A stretch of DNA of 64,000 nt from Hemibagrus wyckioides. Its lineage: Eukaryota; Chordata; Actinopteri; Siluriformes; Bagridae. A program made the position numbers and the translations under genes. The DNA lies in assembly GCF_019097595.1 (NCBI RefSeq), contig NC_080728.1, positions 21,905,001 to 21,969,000 on the forward strand, in the 5' to 3' direction. Under the pieces are notes generated by a model. The model was not told the origin of the DNA. It did not search any database and saw only the letters and a program-made list of their open reading frames with translations. Shown piece by piece: positions 21,836 through 33,968 of this stretch; position 1 is the stretch's first letter; each line of letters begins with the position of its first letter.

Positions 21836-24800
21836 ACCACTCAACCTTCTCTTTCTCCTTCTCAACCTCAACCTTCTCTTTCTCCTTCTCCACCTCAACC
21901 TTCTCTTTCTCCTTCTCCACCTCAACCTTCTCCTTCTCCACCTCAACCTTCTGTTTCTCCTTCTCCACCTCAACCTTCTCTTTCTCCTTCTCCACCTCAA
22001 CCTTCTCCTTCTCCACCTCAACCTTCTGTTTCTCCTTCTCCACCTCAACCTTCTCTTTCTCCTTCTCCACCTCAACCTTCTCTTTCTCCTTCTCCACCTC
22101 AACCTTCTCTTTCTCCTTCTCCTTCTCCACCTCAACCTTCTCTTTCTCCTTCTCAACCTCAACCTTCTCTTTCTCCTTCTCCACCTCAACCTTCTCTTTC
22201 TCCTTCTCCTTCTCCACCTCAACCTTCTCTTTCTCCTTCTCAACCTCAACCTTCTCTTTCTCCTTCTCCACCTCAACCTTCTCTTTCTCCTTCTCCACCT
22301 CAACCTTCTCTTTCTCCTTCTCCACCTCAACCTTCTCTTTCTCCTTCTCCACCTCAACCTTCTCTTTCTCCTTCTCAACCTCAACCTTCTCTTTCTCCTT
22401 CTCCACCTCAACCTTCTCTTTCTCCTTCTCCACCTCAACCTTCTCTTTCTCCTTCTCCACCTCAACCTTCTCTTTCTCCTTCTCCACCTCAACCTTCTCT
22501 TTCTCCTTCTCCACCTCAACCTTCTCTTTCTCCTTCTCCTTCTCCACCTCAACCTTCTCTTTCTCCTTCTCCACCTCAACCTTCTCCTTCTCCACCTCAA
22601 CCTTCTGTTTCTCCTTCTCCACCTCAACCTTCTCTTTCTCCTTCTCCACCTCAACCTTCTCTTTCTCCTTCTCCACCTCAACCTTCTCCTTCTCCACCTC
22701 AACCTTCTGTTTCTCCTTCTCCACCTCAACCTTCTCTTTCTCCTTCTCCTTCTCCACCTCAACCTTCTCTTTCTCCTTCTCCTTCTCCACCTCAACCTTC
22801 TCTTTCTCCTTCTCCACCTCAACCTTCCGTTTCTCCTTCTCCACCTCAACCTTCTGTTTCTCCTTCTCCACCTCAACCTTCTCTTTCTCCTTCTCCACCT
22901 CAACCTTCTCCTTCTCCACCTCAACCTTCTCTTTCTCCTTCTCCACCTCAACCTTCTCCTTCTCCACCTCAACCTTCTCTTTCTCCTTCTCCACTTCAAC
23001 CTTCTCTTTCTCCTTCTCCACATCAACCTTCTCCTTCTCCACCTCAACCTTCTCTTTCTCCTTCTCCACCTCAAACTTCTCTTTCTCCTTCTCCACCTCA
23101 ACCTTCTCTTTCTCCTTCTACACCTCAACCTTCTCTTTCTCCTTCTCCACCTCAACCTTCTCTTTCTCCTTCTCCACCTCAACCTTCTCTTTCTCCTTCT
23201 CCACCTCAAACTTCTCTTTCTCCTTCTCCACATCAACCTTCTCTTTCTCCTTCTCCACCTCAACCTTCTCTTTCTCCTTCTCCACCTCAACCTTCTCTTT
23301 CTCCTTCTCCACCTCAAACTTCTCTTTCTCCTTCTCCACATCAACCTTCTCTTTCTCCTTCTCCACCTCAAACTTCTCTTTCTCCTTCTCCACATCAACC
23401 TTCTCTTTCTCCACCTCAACCTTCTCTTTCTCCTTCTCCACCTCAAACTTCTCTTTCTCCTTCTCCATATCAACCTTCTCCTTCTCCACCTCAACCTTCT
23501 CTTTCTCCTTCTCCACCTCAACCTTCTCTTTCTCATTCTCCTTCTCCACCTCAACCTTCTCTTTCTCATTCTCCTTCTCCACCTCAACCTTCTCTTTCTC
23601 ATTCTCCACATCAACCTTCTCCTTCTCCACCTCAACCTTCTCTTTCTCCTTCTCCACATCAACCTTCTCCTTCTCCACCTCAACCTTCTCTTTCTCCTTC
23701 TCCACATCAACCTTCTCCTTCTCCACCTCAAACTTCTCTTTCTCCTTCTCCACATCAACCTTCTCCTTCTCCACCTCAACCTTCTCTTTCTCCTTCTCCA
23801 CCTCAAACTTCTCTTTCTCCTTCTCCATATCAACCTTCTCCTTCTCCACCTCAACCTTCTCTTTCTCCTTCTCCACCTCAACCTTCTCTTTCTCATTCTC
23901 CTTCTCCACCTCAACCTTCTCTTTCTCATTCTCCTTCTCCACCTCAACCTTCTCTTTCTCATTCTCCACCTCAACCTTCTCTTTCTCATTCTCCTTCTCC
24001 ACCTCAACCTGCTCTTTCTCATTCTCCTTCTCCACCTCAACCTTCTCTTTCTCCACCTCAACCTTCTCTTTCTCCTTCTCCACCTCAACCTGCTCTTCCT
24101 CATTCTCCTTCTCCACCTCAACCTTCTCCTTCTCCACCTCAACCTTCTCTTTCTCCACCTCAACCTTCTCTTTCTCCTTCTCCACCTCAACCTGCTCTTC
24201 CTCATTCTCCTTCTCCACCTCAACCTTCTCCTTCTCCACCTCAACCTTCTCTTTCTCCTTCTCCACCTCAACCTTCTCCTTCTCCACCTCAACCTTCTCT
24301 TTCTCCTTCTCCACCTCAACCTTCTCCTTCTCCACCTCAACCTTCTCTTTCTCCTTCTCCACTTCAACCTTCTCTTTCTCCTTCTCCACATCAACCTTCT
24401 CCTTCTCCACCTCAACCTTCTCTTTCTCCTTCTCCACCTCAAACTTCTCTTTCTCCTTCTCCACCTCAACCTTCTCTTTCTCCTTCTCCACCTCAACCTT
24501 CTCTTTCTCCTTCTCCACCTCAACCTTCTCTTTCTCCTTCTCCACCTCAACCTTCTCTTTCTCCTTCTCCACCTCAAACTTCTCTTTCTCCTTCTCCACA
24601 TCAACCTTCTCTTTCTCCTTCTCCACCTCAACCTTCTCTTTCTCCTTCTCCACCTCAACCTTCTCTTTCTCCTTCTCCACCTCAAACTTCTCTTTCTCCT
24701 TCTCCACATCAACCTTCTCTTTCTCCTTCTCCACCTCAAACTTCTCTTTCTCCTTCTCCACATCAACCTTCTCTTTCTCCACCTCAACCTTCTCTTTCTC

Positions 24801-26075
24801 CTTCTCCACCTCAAACTTCTCTTTCTCCTTCTCCATATCAACCTTCTCCTTCTCCACCTCAACCTTCTCTTTCTCCTTCTCCACCTCAACCTTCTCTTTC
24901 TCATTCTCCTTCTCCACCTCAACCTTCTCTTTCTCATTCTCCTTCTCCACCTCAACCTTCTCTTTCTCATTCTCCACATCAACCTTCTCCTTCTCCACCT
25001 CAACCTTCTCTTTCTCCTTCTCCACATCAACCTTCTCCTTCTCCACCTCAACCTTCTCTTTCTCCTTCTCCACATCAACCTTCTCCTTCTCCACCTCAAA
25101 CTTCTCTTTCTCCTTCTCCACATCAACCTTCTCCTTCTCCACCTCAACCTTCTCTTTCTCCTTCTCCACCTCAAACTTCTCTTTCTCCTTCTCCATATCA
25201 ACCTTCTCCTTCTCCACCTCAACCTTCTCTTTCTCCTTCTCCACCTCAACCTTCTCTTTCTCATTCTCCTTCTCCACCTCAACCTTCTCTTTCTCATTCT
25301 CCTTCTCCACCTCAACCTTCTCTTTCTCATTCTCCACCTCAACCTTCTCTTTCTCATTCTCCTTCTCCACCTCAACCTGCTCTTTCTCATTCTCCTTCTC
25401 CACCTCAACCTTCTCTTTCTCCACCTCAACCTTCTCTTTCTCCTTCTCCACCTCAACCTGCTCTTCCTCATTCTCCTTCTCCACCTCAACCTTCTCCTTC
25501 TCCACCTCAACCTTCTCTTTCTCCACCTCAACCTTCTCTTTCTCCTTCTCCACCTCAACCTGCTCTTCCTCATTCTCCTTCTCCACCTCAACCTTCTCCT
25601 TCTCCACCTCAACCTTCTCTTTCTCCACCTCAACCTTCTCTTTCTCCTTCTCCATCTCAACCCTCTTTTTCTCATTCTCCTTCTTCACCTCAACCTTCTC
25701 CTTCTTCAAACTTCTCTTTCTCCTTCTCCTCCATAACTTTCTCTTTCTTCTTCTCCAACCCTACCTTCTCTTCCTCCTTTTCCAACCCATCCCTCCCTTT
25801 CTCTTTCTCCTTCTCCAACTCAACTCCTTCTCCAACCCAACCTTCTCTTTCTCCTTTTCCATCCCAACCATCTCTCTCTCCTTCTCTAACCCAACAGGCA
25901 TTTTCTTCATCTTCTCTCCAAACTTCTCTTTCTTCTTCTTCAACCCAACCTTTTTTTTTCTTTTTCTCCTCCGTAACCTTCTCTTTCGTTTTCTTCAACC
26001 CAACCCGTTCTTTCTCCTTCTCTGACCATCCTTCTCTTCCTCCTTTTCCTTCTGGAACGTTTCCCAGTTTTTCAG
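21836..26075. repeat. polypyrimidine/polypurine minisatellite, about 4.2 kb
   Basis: The unit on the plus strand is CCTTCTCTTTCTCC plus TTCTCCACCTCAA (27 bp), mixed with 21-bp and 18-bp shortened forms and 36-bp extended forms. Almost all changes keep a multiple of three. The plus strand is nearly free of G and the minus strand is purine-rich, so the tract can form intramolecular triplexes. Beyond about 25700 the units degenerate into irregular CTTCTCC words. Long frames occur in three readings (PSLSPSPPQ repeats on plus; VEVEKEKEK and RRLRWRRRK repeats on minus). They result from the repeat period and carry no start, splice or domain signal, so I do not annotate a protein. Confidence 0.96.
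22860..25623. repeat. recent 1368-bp tandem duplication inside the polypyrimidine array
   Basis: Rare variant units recur at an exact offset of 1368 bp: CCACTTCAAC at 22991 and 24359, CCATATCAAC at 23465 and 24833, and again at 23825 and 25193, and TGCTCTTCCT at 24091/25459 and 24193/25561. Reading the two copies against each other, I saw only one or two base differences, for example A at 23120 against C at 24488. The copies are about 1.38 kb each. Confidence 0.9.
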
Positions 26076-27318
26076 TTTGCTAAGAAAGTGTCTGAGGAAG
26101 TCCCAAGGTAAAGTAGGAGAAACCTCTACACTTGACCTTAACTACCTTATTTCCTACCTTAATCTCTTTCTATCTATTCAGCTAACCAGATAAGTAGATA
26201 GAGGGTAAATAAACCAGTTCCTCTTGGCGGTGTTTTTGTGGTAAGTTCAGGGATTAGCGTTAATATCACTAAATTAGCAGGTCAGGATTACATCTTTTAG
26301 ATTGACCTGTATCTTCTTCACTCTATCCCCCATGGCTCTGGGTTTAAACAGGATTGGCCTTTTGTGTCTCTCCCATAAACACAAGCTCGACGCAGCTGTG
26401 TTTATGCCAGCAGACTTTCTGGATTATCTGCTGGAGAAATCTAAGAGGATTTGCAGGTCTGAAATCAGTGATAATACACTGCAGGGCTTCAGCAGGGTTT
26501 GCAGCAGAATTACAGACAGCCCTGGAAATTCAGAGCTGTCTTTTTTTTCATGGTGCTGTACTGTTAAAAAAAAAAACAGGATTAAAATGCAATTAACTGC
26601 ACGGTGGGTGATTAATATAGCGGGTAATGGGATGGGGCTCGTGTTTGATTTTTTTATTTTTTGGGAGCAGAGCAGGAGAGGATGCACAGAGTTCATAAAT
26701 CACATGTGACAGATGTGAGATCTGAAGATCCATTTATCATGACAGCGAGAGACAGAAACACTCCACACTTCTCTGCTCATGTATGACATCACTTCCTGTA
26801 CACTGCAGTCACTAATTAGCTCCGTGTAGATTAGATTTGAGGATCTGTTCAGGGGAAACAGTAGGCTATTCCACCATGACGCCAAGATTTCCTTAGATAT
26901 AGCCTGTCTAGCATGCTAATTAGCCTGTTTGCTAGTCAAACAGCTGAATTTACAGTTTTGGAAGCTAGACTTCTGTAATGCTGAGACTTTTCAGGGTATT
27001 TGATGTAGTTTGTTGTTTAAGATAAAAAAAATGAAGCCACCTGAACAAATAATAAGCATTAAACAATAAAAAATGGACACAGCTCTGTCCACCATTTTAG
27101 AAAATTTCTGCCATTTTATAAGACTATAAATAAAGATACTTACAGAATTTAACACTTTTCCTCCACTTTGGCTTTTTGCTTGTAATCAGTGGCACAAACT
27201 GTGAAAGAGAAAAGAAAGAGAAATTCAAATAAAATATAAAACTCATACAATCTTTATTTTTATATTCCATATTTTTATATATGTATAAACACACACACAC
27301 ATACACAGTCACAGTCAT
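26076..27318. other. spacer, possibly containing conserved sequence
   Basis: Unique DNA with no recognised gene. The part at 26330-26700 has balanced composition and overlapping open frames on both strands but no domain. A short CA run lies at 27291-27302. Confidence 0.4.
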
Positions 27319-27632
27319 GGAGGCGTGGCCTCTTTGTTTATGGGCTGTCAGTCACATTAAAGGAGGCGTGGCCACTGTGTGTGTGTGCTGTCAGTCTTAT
27401 TGAAGGAGGTGTGGCCTTTGATTCTGTGTCCTGTCAGTCTTATTGAAGGAGGTGTGTCCTTTAATTCTGTGTCCTATCAGTCTTACTGAAGGAGGTGGGG
27501 CCTTTAATTCTGTGTCCTGTCAGTCTTATTGAAGGAGGTGTGTCCTTTAATTCTGTGTCCTATCAGTCTTACTGAAGGAGGTGGGGCCTTTAATTCTGTG
27601 TCCTGTCAGTCTTATTGAAGGAGGTGTGTCCT
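27319..27632. repeat. 43-bp minisatellite, about 7 copies
   Basis: The unit is GGAGGTGTGTCCTTTAATTC, TGTGTCCTATCAGTCTTACT and GAA. The first two units are diverged (GGAGGCGTGGCC). The last five alternate between two variants (TGTGTCC...TATCAG...TTACT and TGGGGCC...TGTCAG...TTATT), giving an 86-bp higher-order unit. Confidence 0.95.
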
Positions 27633-28379
27633 CTGTCTCAACAATCACAGCTGTAATAAATCATACCATAATGGATTTCTTGTATTATTAATGGTCTTTG
27701 AGATTCAGGTCACATGATCTGTGAATGAGAGTATCACTAACACAAATCCAGCTTGATCCAGCTGAATTTGTACCTGGATATTCATCAGGAAACTTCGTTC
27801 CTCTCCCTGAGCAGTGCGGAAAATGTCGCCCTAATCCAAGATTTCAATTAGAGATGTTTTGAATAACAGGCAGAATGTTGCCCGGAGGCACGAGTGTAAA
27901 GTGAGCTAATATATTCTTCACTAATTAACACAGCAAGCTTTTTTTTTTTAAAAAAAGGGAAATTAAATGAAATTCCTCGAAACTGAAAGTCCAACCAGAT
28001 AGAGAAAAGTCCATTCAGATTAAATGAGAGACAGAAATGGGTTTGTGCTCCTGAGAGTTTAATAGTAAAAGTTAATTATACGCTGCTTAATACTGAATTA
28101 CTGTGCTTTAAAAAAACACACACAAAGTGCCTACTGTATGAACCACAGGGGAAAGAATGGAAACAACATCAGGAACACAGAAAGATCCTTCGTTACTGTC
28201 TGAGATATTCCAGATGTTCAGGTTCAGTGTGGAGAAGAAGTAGGGCTCTGCAGGTCAGTGCAGCTTTCTGGATTAAAGCCATGCTCTAATGCAGCACTGA
28301 ATATTCATTATTCATCATTACTACACTAATATCTGTACACAAGTCATACACTGACCATTTACTACATATACACAACACG
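27633..28379. other. single-copy spacer
   Basis: Ordinary unique sequence with a T/A run near 27940-27960. No gene, RNA or repeat recognised. Confidence 0.45.
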
Positions 28380-29270
28380 CTATTGCTCTGACCAATCACG
28401 TCACATGGCGTCCAACGTTTCTTCAGTTCTGACCTACAGTTAGTTCCCATTTATTAGCTGATACACAAACAAAACCCTAATAAGTGTGTTTTTATCTTCT
28501 CCTGTCATATACAAGCTGCTATTAAACGTGTATAGAAGAAAATGTGTTATGAAGAAAAATAAAGCTCGGGAGGAAGTTGGATGTTGGTGTTTATGGTGTG
28601 TATGTGGCTAGTTCAGTTAGCATACTTTGCTAATCTAATCTGAGAACAAAGCTAAAATGAAGCACTGGAATAATGTAATAATCGATTAGTGTTTCATTTT
28701 TTGTGTTTTAATTAACTACTGTTAGAACAAATATAGTGTTTATAATCACTGGACAGGCCACGCCCACAAATGACAAGTGACACATATATTACACATGAGT
28801 GCATGTCACTTATATAACTAATATGTGTGTGTGTGTGTGTGTGTTTGTTTCTGTTCTAATAAATGTATTATTTCTCTTACACCACAGAAATTTACCATTA
28901 TAATTAATCTATTTAAAGTTACACTTGGTGATTATTTTCTGTTGTCACTTCTGTTCTAGCAGCTACAAACACTCTTTCCTTCAGAAGCTTCTCTGTATTC
29001 TCCCTCATCAACTTAATAAGAGAAAAACTCACAGCTTGTTACACAGCTTACTGAGAAACTGCAAAGAAGTCTAAACTCCTCTGTCCTGAAGATGTGGAAA
29101 CTTCCAGCGCAACCAGCGGACTCCTTCCACACATCCTGCACACATCACACACACACACACACACACACACTTCTCCTCAGAGGAAACTTCACCAGTTTTA
29201 CACCTTCTGACCAATCAGAGTGCAGCACTCAACAGCGCTGTGATGTAATACACAAGACCTACAGTAAGTA
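28380..29270 (+). mobile_element. dispersed repeat family B, longer copy (unclassified)
   Basis: The left part, 28390-28790, aligns in the same order with 50995-51300: GACCAATC(A/C)CGT, a TGTTTCTTCA-like word, ATTAAA(C/T)GTGT, AAATAAAGCT, GGAGGAAGTTGG against GCAGGAAGGAGC, then GGA(C/T)AGGCCAC(G/A)CCCACAA. The right part to about 29270 ends with TTCTGACCAATCAGAGTGCA, reminiscent of a non-autonomous DNA transposon end, but membership of that part is inferred. No coding capacity is seen. TG and CA microsatellites have grown inside it (28824-28845, 29144-29170). Confidence 0.5.
29144..29170. repeat. CA microsatellite
   Basis: An uninterrupted CA run of about 13 units within dispersed repeat B. 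Confidence 0.97.
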
Positions 29271-29333
29271 CAGTGTTATGTTATTCTGTTATATAGTTAC
29301 TGTGTAGCTAAAATGAATGGAGTGTATAGTCTC

Positions 29334-29370
<37 letters not shown>

Positions 29371-30297
29371 ATTTACCTCCTGGTGTCGCTCTTCATTATT
29401 TCCCTTCCTCGTTCACTCTGCTTTGAGTCTCACGGCATGAGCAGAAACACACTTTGGCCTCATTTAGTCTGATTTATTATACACCGCTGACCTCCTACCA
29501 GACGATTAAATTAATAAGAGCGAATCGAGCGCCCCACGTCAGTCAGACCGGCTTTTTATACCAGACTCCGTCTCCTTCTAATGAATCGTAACTCGAGTGA
29601 ACCATCAGCAGAGCATAAAATTCACGGCAGCCTACAAAAACAAACAGCACAAATGAAATAAAGACATTACTGCGATTTCACTCGGATGCCTCTCAATTTA
29701 GGAATAAAAGCAGAAAGCAGGAGCTGGAGACGTACTCGGAGCTTCTCAAGGCTGGGCTCTGCAGGAATAAATCCAAGGCTGGGTTTCAGTAAAGATCTGA
29801 ACATGGCTGTGCCGCTTCCTCTCCGTGTCCCTGAGGTTAAACCACTCAATTTATCATCCATTTTCTCTCACTGATACCTAACCCTCTCATTGATAAGCAC
29901 TGTTTAGTTTTCAGTCTAAAAATAAATTTTTATATTTAACTTTTCATTTTGATTGAAAGGAATAAATTAGGTTCCTGGTGCTAGTATTCGTCCTTGTGTC
30001 CTCTTCGTGTCTTTGCTGTTTCTTCTCTTCATGTAAAAGACACGTCTCACCAGGAAAAGTCTCTTTATTCCACTAACCACGAGGCACTGAGGATATTTCA
30101 GGAGAGAACAGTGCTTCACTCATCCTCCTGATTATTATTCCTCCTGAGACTCGTTAGTTTAATTAATCTCCAGTCTTATCCTTCGCTCCGGTCCTGTGGG
30201 AGAGTTTGGGATGATGAAAATTTCCCATTATTCCAGCTGGATGGAGTTCCTGCCTTCTCACAGATATTTTGTGTTTGTGAGGTAAAAACCCTTTGTT
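29271..30297. other. spacer, possible conserved block
   Basis: Unique sequence apart from the CT run. The 29440-29860 part contains AT-core homeodomain-like sites (GATTAAATTAATAAG near 29503) and a short open frame on each strand. No gene is recognised. Confidence 0.4.
29335..29366. repeat. CT microsatellite
   Basis: An almost pure CT run following CTCCCC. No other feature is attached. Confidence 0.97.
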
Positions 30298-30665
30298 TTT
30301 GCCCAAACCCCACATGTAACCCTTACCATAACCCCACATGTAACCCCTCCCATAACTCCATTCATAATCCCACCTCTAACCCCTCCTGTAAGCCCACATT
30401 TAACCCTTTCCAAACCCCACATGTAACCCATCCCATAAACACACGTGTAACCCATCCCATAACCCCACTTTTAACCCGTCCCATAAACTCACCTGTAACC
30501 CCATCATAACCCCACCTGTAATCCTGCCCTTAACGCCACATGTAACTCCTCCCGTAACCCCACATGTAACCCCACCCCTCACCTCACCCATCACCTTGCC
30601 CATAACCTTGCCTAGATCCTGTAGACCCTCCCATAACCCCTCTCATAACCCCACCTGTAACCCCG
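30298..30665. repeat. degenerate 24-bp minisatellite, about 15 copies
   Basis: The unit is AACCCCACATGTAACCCCTC plus CCAT, with many substitutions and occasional half units. The plus strand is C-rich. The left edge is the least regular. Confidence 0.9.
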
Positions 30666-31749
30666 CCCATTTGTGCTCGGATTTCTGAATGGAACCTGAG
30701 ATGAACTACACTTTTAACCTGAACAGAATTTTAGCTCTTGTTTTATAATTCCCTCTCACCATGAGCATGTAAAATCCTGGCTTCTGATTGGCTTTCAGCA
30801 CTTTTGTATATAAGGATAAGAAATCAGTAGTGTCAGTAGATGAATGACATTTCTTCTTCACTTTACTGTAACCATGACAATGATAGTTAATGCTAGGACT
30901 GTATCCTTCACTAAAATAAAGTGTTAATGTTACAATTTACTTAATAAATAAAAAATTACAACAACAGAAAAGGTAAGAACACTCGTCACCACTTGCCCTG
31001 TAACCATAGCAACATAGCAAAGGAACAGCACTAGTTTATTGATATCAGAGCTTCGTGAGATATTCTCTGACACGGGAGACTGAATGGATACTAAATATTA
31101 AAGGTTGTTTATGCAGTGGTGTTTAGTTGAGGTGTTGAACCCTGCTGTAGTGTCCAGCAGTGTGTCCTCTGCCCACAGGTCATATCTCCAGTGCTACAAG
31201 CTCTCACTGAAAGACAAATCCAAATAACAGAAGTGTTATGAAACATATAATCACTCCGGAGAGCTTGAGCACTCGTTCCCTCGCTGGAGAACCCATCTCC
31301 TCTTGTTCTTTCTCTTCTCTCTGACATTTTCTATTCACTATCACACACTGATCCCGCGTATGATCCACTCGTGACTCAGCAGCACTTTTCCCTGACAAAA
31401 GCCACATGCCAGAGCTTTCAAACTGCATGCATGGCCTGGGTATTGTGCTAAATGCTAAATGCTAATGACTGGAGCGTGACTCAAAGCCTGCGTGGCGAGC
31501 TGAAAGGAAGAGGGAGAGTGCTGTAGGGTTGTGTGTGGATTCACGAGGAGGATTATTTATTTAATGCACAGGATAAAGTCATAATTAAACAAACAGAAAC
31601 AAGAGCAGAGCCAATGAGGAGAGCAGATGGCAGAGCGGCTTTCAACCACTTAGCCGTATGTCCGAATCGCACCCTGCTCTCCACCAAACACACTGTTCTG
31701 GCTGCTGCTGTGTGTGTGTGTGTGTGTGTGTGTAAAATTGCACCGTATG
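30666..31749. other. spacer with TG microsatellite
   Basis: No recognised gene. A TG run lies at about 31710-31731. The block 30720-31040 has features common in dispersed fish repeats (TTCTGATTGGC, TGTAACCATAGCAACATAGC) but no second copy in the window proves this. Confidence 0.4.
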
Positions 31750-31926
31750 CAGTGGCTTGCATAAGTATTTACACCGTCCCTTTAAACTTTATGTCCACTG
31801 TCTGTTTTACACCATGCATGTACACACACACAAACACACACACACACACAAATGCCATGAACACTCATATGAGGGGAAAGTGAACAATTTCCAAAAAAAA
31901 AAATTTCATAAATATTCACCCCCTCC
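31750..31926. mobile_element. short decayed DNA element with Tc1-type ends
   Basis: The left end CAGTGGCTTGCATAAGTATT and the right CATAAATATTCACCCCCTCC resemble the ends and inner arm of fish Tc1-type elements that begin CAGTGGCTTGCAAAAGTATT. The interior is about 130 bp, includes a CA microsatellite at 31823-31850 and has no coding content. Probably a deletion derivative. Confidence 0.5.
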
Positions 31927-31976
31927 CCAAAAAATTGGTTCTTTTGTACAGTAAACGTGTGTATGGTTTTAAGATT

Positions 31977-32156
31977 TAAAGAAAGAAAGAAAGAAAGAAA
32001 GAAGAACCTATTCAGCCTCTTTTATGTTCTTTCTTCTGTTTCTTGTCTCTTTTTCTCTCTTTTTTGTTTTGTTTTCATGTTATGTTATGTCTGTCTGTCT
32101 GTCTGTCTTTCTTTCTTTCTTTCTTTCTTTCTTTTGTTTCTCTTTCTTTCTTTCTT
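31977..32156. repeat. GAAA, TCTG and TTTC microsatellites
   Basis: (GAAA)n at about 31980-32004, (TCTG)n at 32089-32108 and (TTTC)n at 32108-32134 and 32143-32156, separated by T-rich DNA. Short frames rich in F, L and S here are by-products. Confidence 0.93.
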
Positions 32157-32395
32157 GTTCTGCTTTTTACTTTAAGTGCTATCTGTTTCTGTTCTTTGTT
32201 GAGCCAGAGGAGAGAAAACAAAGTGGTCACATGACCAAGCCCCGCCCCCTTGACGATGTAATTTGAGCTGGTGAATTATTTGCTGCTCTCACACAAGCTG
32301 CTGAAGTTCATTCCCTGAAGAGCTTTTGTGGTTTATGGTGTGAAAAAAATCTCTAAAAACTCTCTGTTTATTCTCTCTCACTGAAATGTGAGCCG

Positions 32396-33806
32396 TAAAC
32401 GAGTGTGAGGCTTTCTTAGCTGAAGGTGGAGAGTGGAGAGCGGAGAGCGAGGGATGAGTAAACGAGTGTGAGGCTTTCTTAGCTGAAGGTGGAGAGTGGA
32501 GAGCGGAGAGCGAGGGATGAGTAAACGAGTGTGAGGCTTTCTTAGCTGAAGGTGGAGAGTGGAGAGCGGAGAGCGAGGGATGAGTAAACGAGTGTGAGGC
32601 TTTCTTAGCTGAAGGTGGAGAGTGGAGAGCGGAGAGCGAGGGATGAGTAAACGAGTGTGAGGCTTTCTTAGCTGAAGGTGGAGAGTGGAGAGCGGAGAGC
32701 GAGGGATGAGTAAACGAGTGTGAGGCTTTCTTAGCTGGAGGTGGAGAGTGGAGAGCGGAGAGCGAGGGATGAGTAAACGAGTGTGAGGCTTTCTTAGCTG
32801 AAGGTGGAGAGTGGAGAGCGGAGAGCGAGGGATGAGTAAACGAGTGTGAGGCTTTCTTAGCTGGAGGTGGAGAGTGGAGAGCGGAGAGCGAGGGATGAGT
32901 AAACGAGTGTGAGGCTTCCTTAGCTGGAGGTGGAGAGTGGAGAGCGGAGAGCGAGGGATGAGTAAACGAGTGTGAGGCTTCCTTAGCTGAAGGTGTAGAG
33001 TGGAGAGCGAGGGATGAGTATACGAGTGTGAGGCTTCCTTAGCTGAAGGTGTAGAGCGGAGAGCGAGGGATGAGTAAACGAGTGTGAGGCTTCCTTAGCT
33101 GAAGGTGTAGAGTGGAGAGCGAGGGATGAGTATACGAGTGTGAGGCTTCCTTAGCTGGAGGTGGAGAGCGAGGGATGAGTAAATGAGTGTGAAGCTTTGT
33201 TAGCTGGAGGTGGAGGGTGGAGAGCGAGGGATGAGTAAATGAGTGTGAGGCTTTCTTAGCTGAAGGTGGAGAGTGGAGAGCGGAGAGCGAGGGATGAGTA
33301 AACGAGTGTGAGGCTTTCTTAGCTGAAGGTGGAGAGTGGAGAGCGGAGAGCGAGGGATGAGTAAACGAGTGTGAGGCTTTCTTAGCTGGAGGTGGAGAGT
33401 GGAGAGCGGAGAGCGAGGGATGAGTAAACGAGTGTGAGGCTTCCTTAGCTGAAGGTGTAGAGTGGAGAGCGAGGGATGAGTATACGAGTGTGAGGCTTCC
33501 TTAGCTGAAGGTGTAGAGTGGAGAGCGAGGGATGAGTATACGAGTGTGAGGCTTCCTTAGCTGAAGGTGTAGAGTGGAGAGCGAGGGATGAGTAAACGAG
33601 TGTGAGGCTTCCTTAGCTGAAGGTGTAGAGTGGAGAGCGAGGGATGAGTATACGAGTGTGAGGCTTCCTTAGCTGGAGGTGGAGAGCGAGGGATGAGTAA
33701 ATGAGTGTGAAGCTTCGTTAGCTGGAGGTGGAGGGTGGAGAGCGAGGGATGAGTAAATGAGTGTGAAGCTTCATTAGCTGGAGGTGGAGGGTGGAGAGCG
33801 AGGGAT
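32396..33806. repeat. 63-bp minisatellite with shortened variants, about 25 copies
   Basis: The full unit is 63 bp: GAGTGTGAGGCTTTCTTAGC, TGAAGGTGGAGAGTGGAGAG, CGGAGAGCGAGGGATGAGTA, AAC. The first ten or so copies are almost identical. From about 32990 shorter forms lacking CGGAGAG and carrying TTCCTTAGC and GTGTAGAG appear. Full units return at about 33241-33420, followed by the short forms again. The right edge has the most diverged units (AAATGAGTGTGAAGCTT). Confidence 0.96.
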
Positions 33807-33867
33807 GACTCGTGTAAACAAACCCAGCCGAGAGACTCTGATGCTCCTCATCATCACTCTAATAGAA

Positions 33868-33968
33868 GAGCCACACCCAGCTGAGAGCCACACCCACACT
33901 GAACAGAAGAGCCACACCCAGCTGAGAGCCACACCCACACTGAACAGAAGAGCCACACCCAGCTGAGA
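33868..33968. repeat. 41-bp tandem repeat, about 2.5 copies
   Basis: The unit AGAAGAGCCACACCCAGCTG followed by AGAGCCACACCCACACTGAAC is repeated perfectly. It is too short to show structure. Confidence 0.93.

Noticed and set aside
21725..26083. Proline/serine-rich, EKEK-rich and arginine-rich long frames as proteins
   Set aside because: Three incompatible readings of the same polypyrimidine repeat; no flanking gene structure.
27319..27632. CRISPR-like direct repeats
   Set aside because: Units are contiguous with no unique spacers, and the sequence is from an animal. The same holds for the other arrays.
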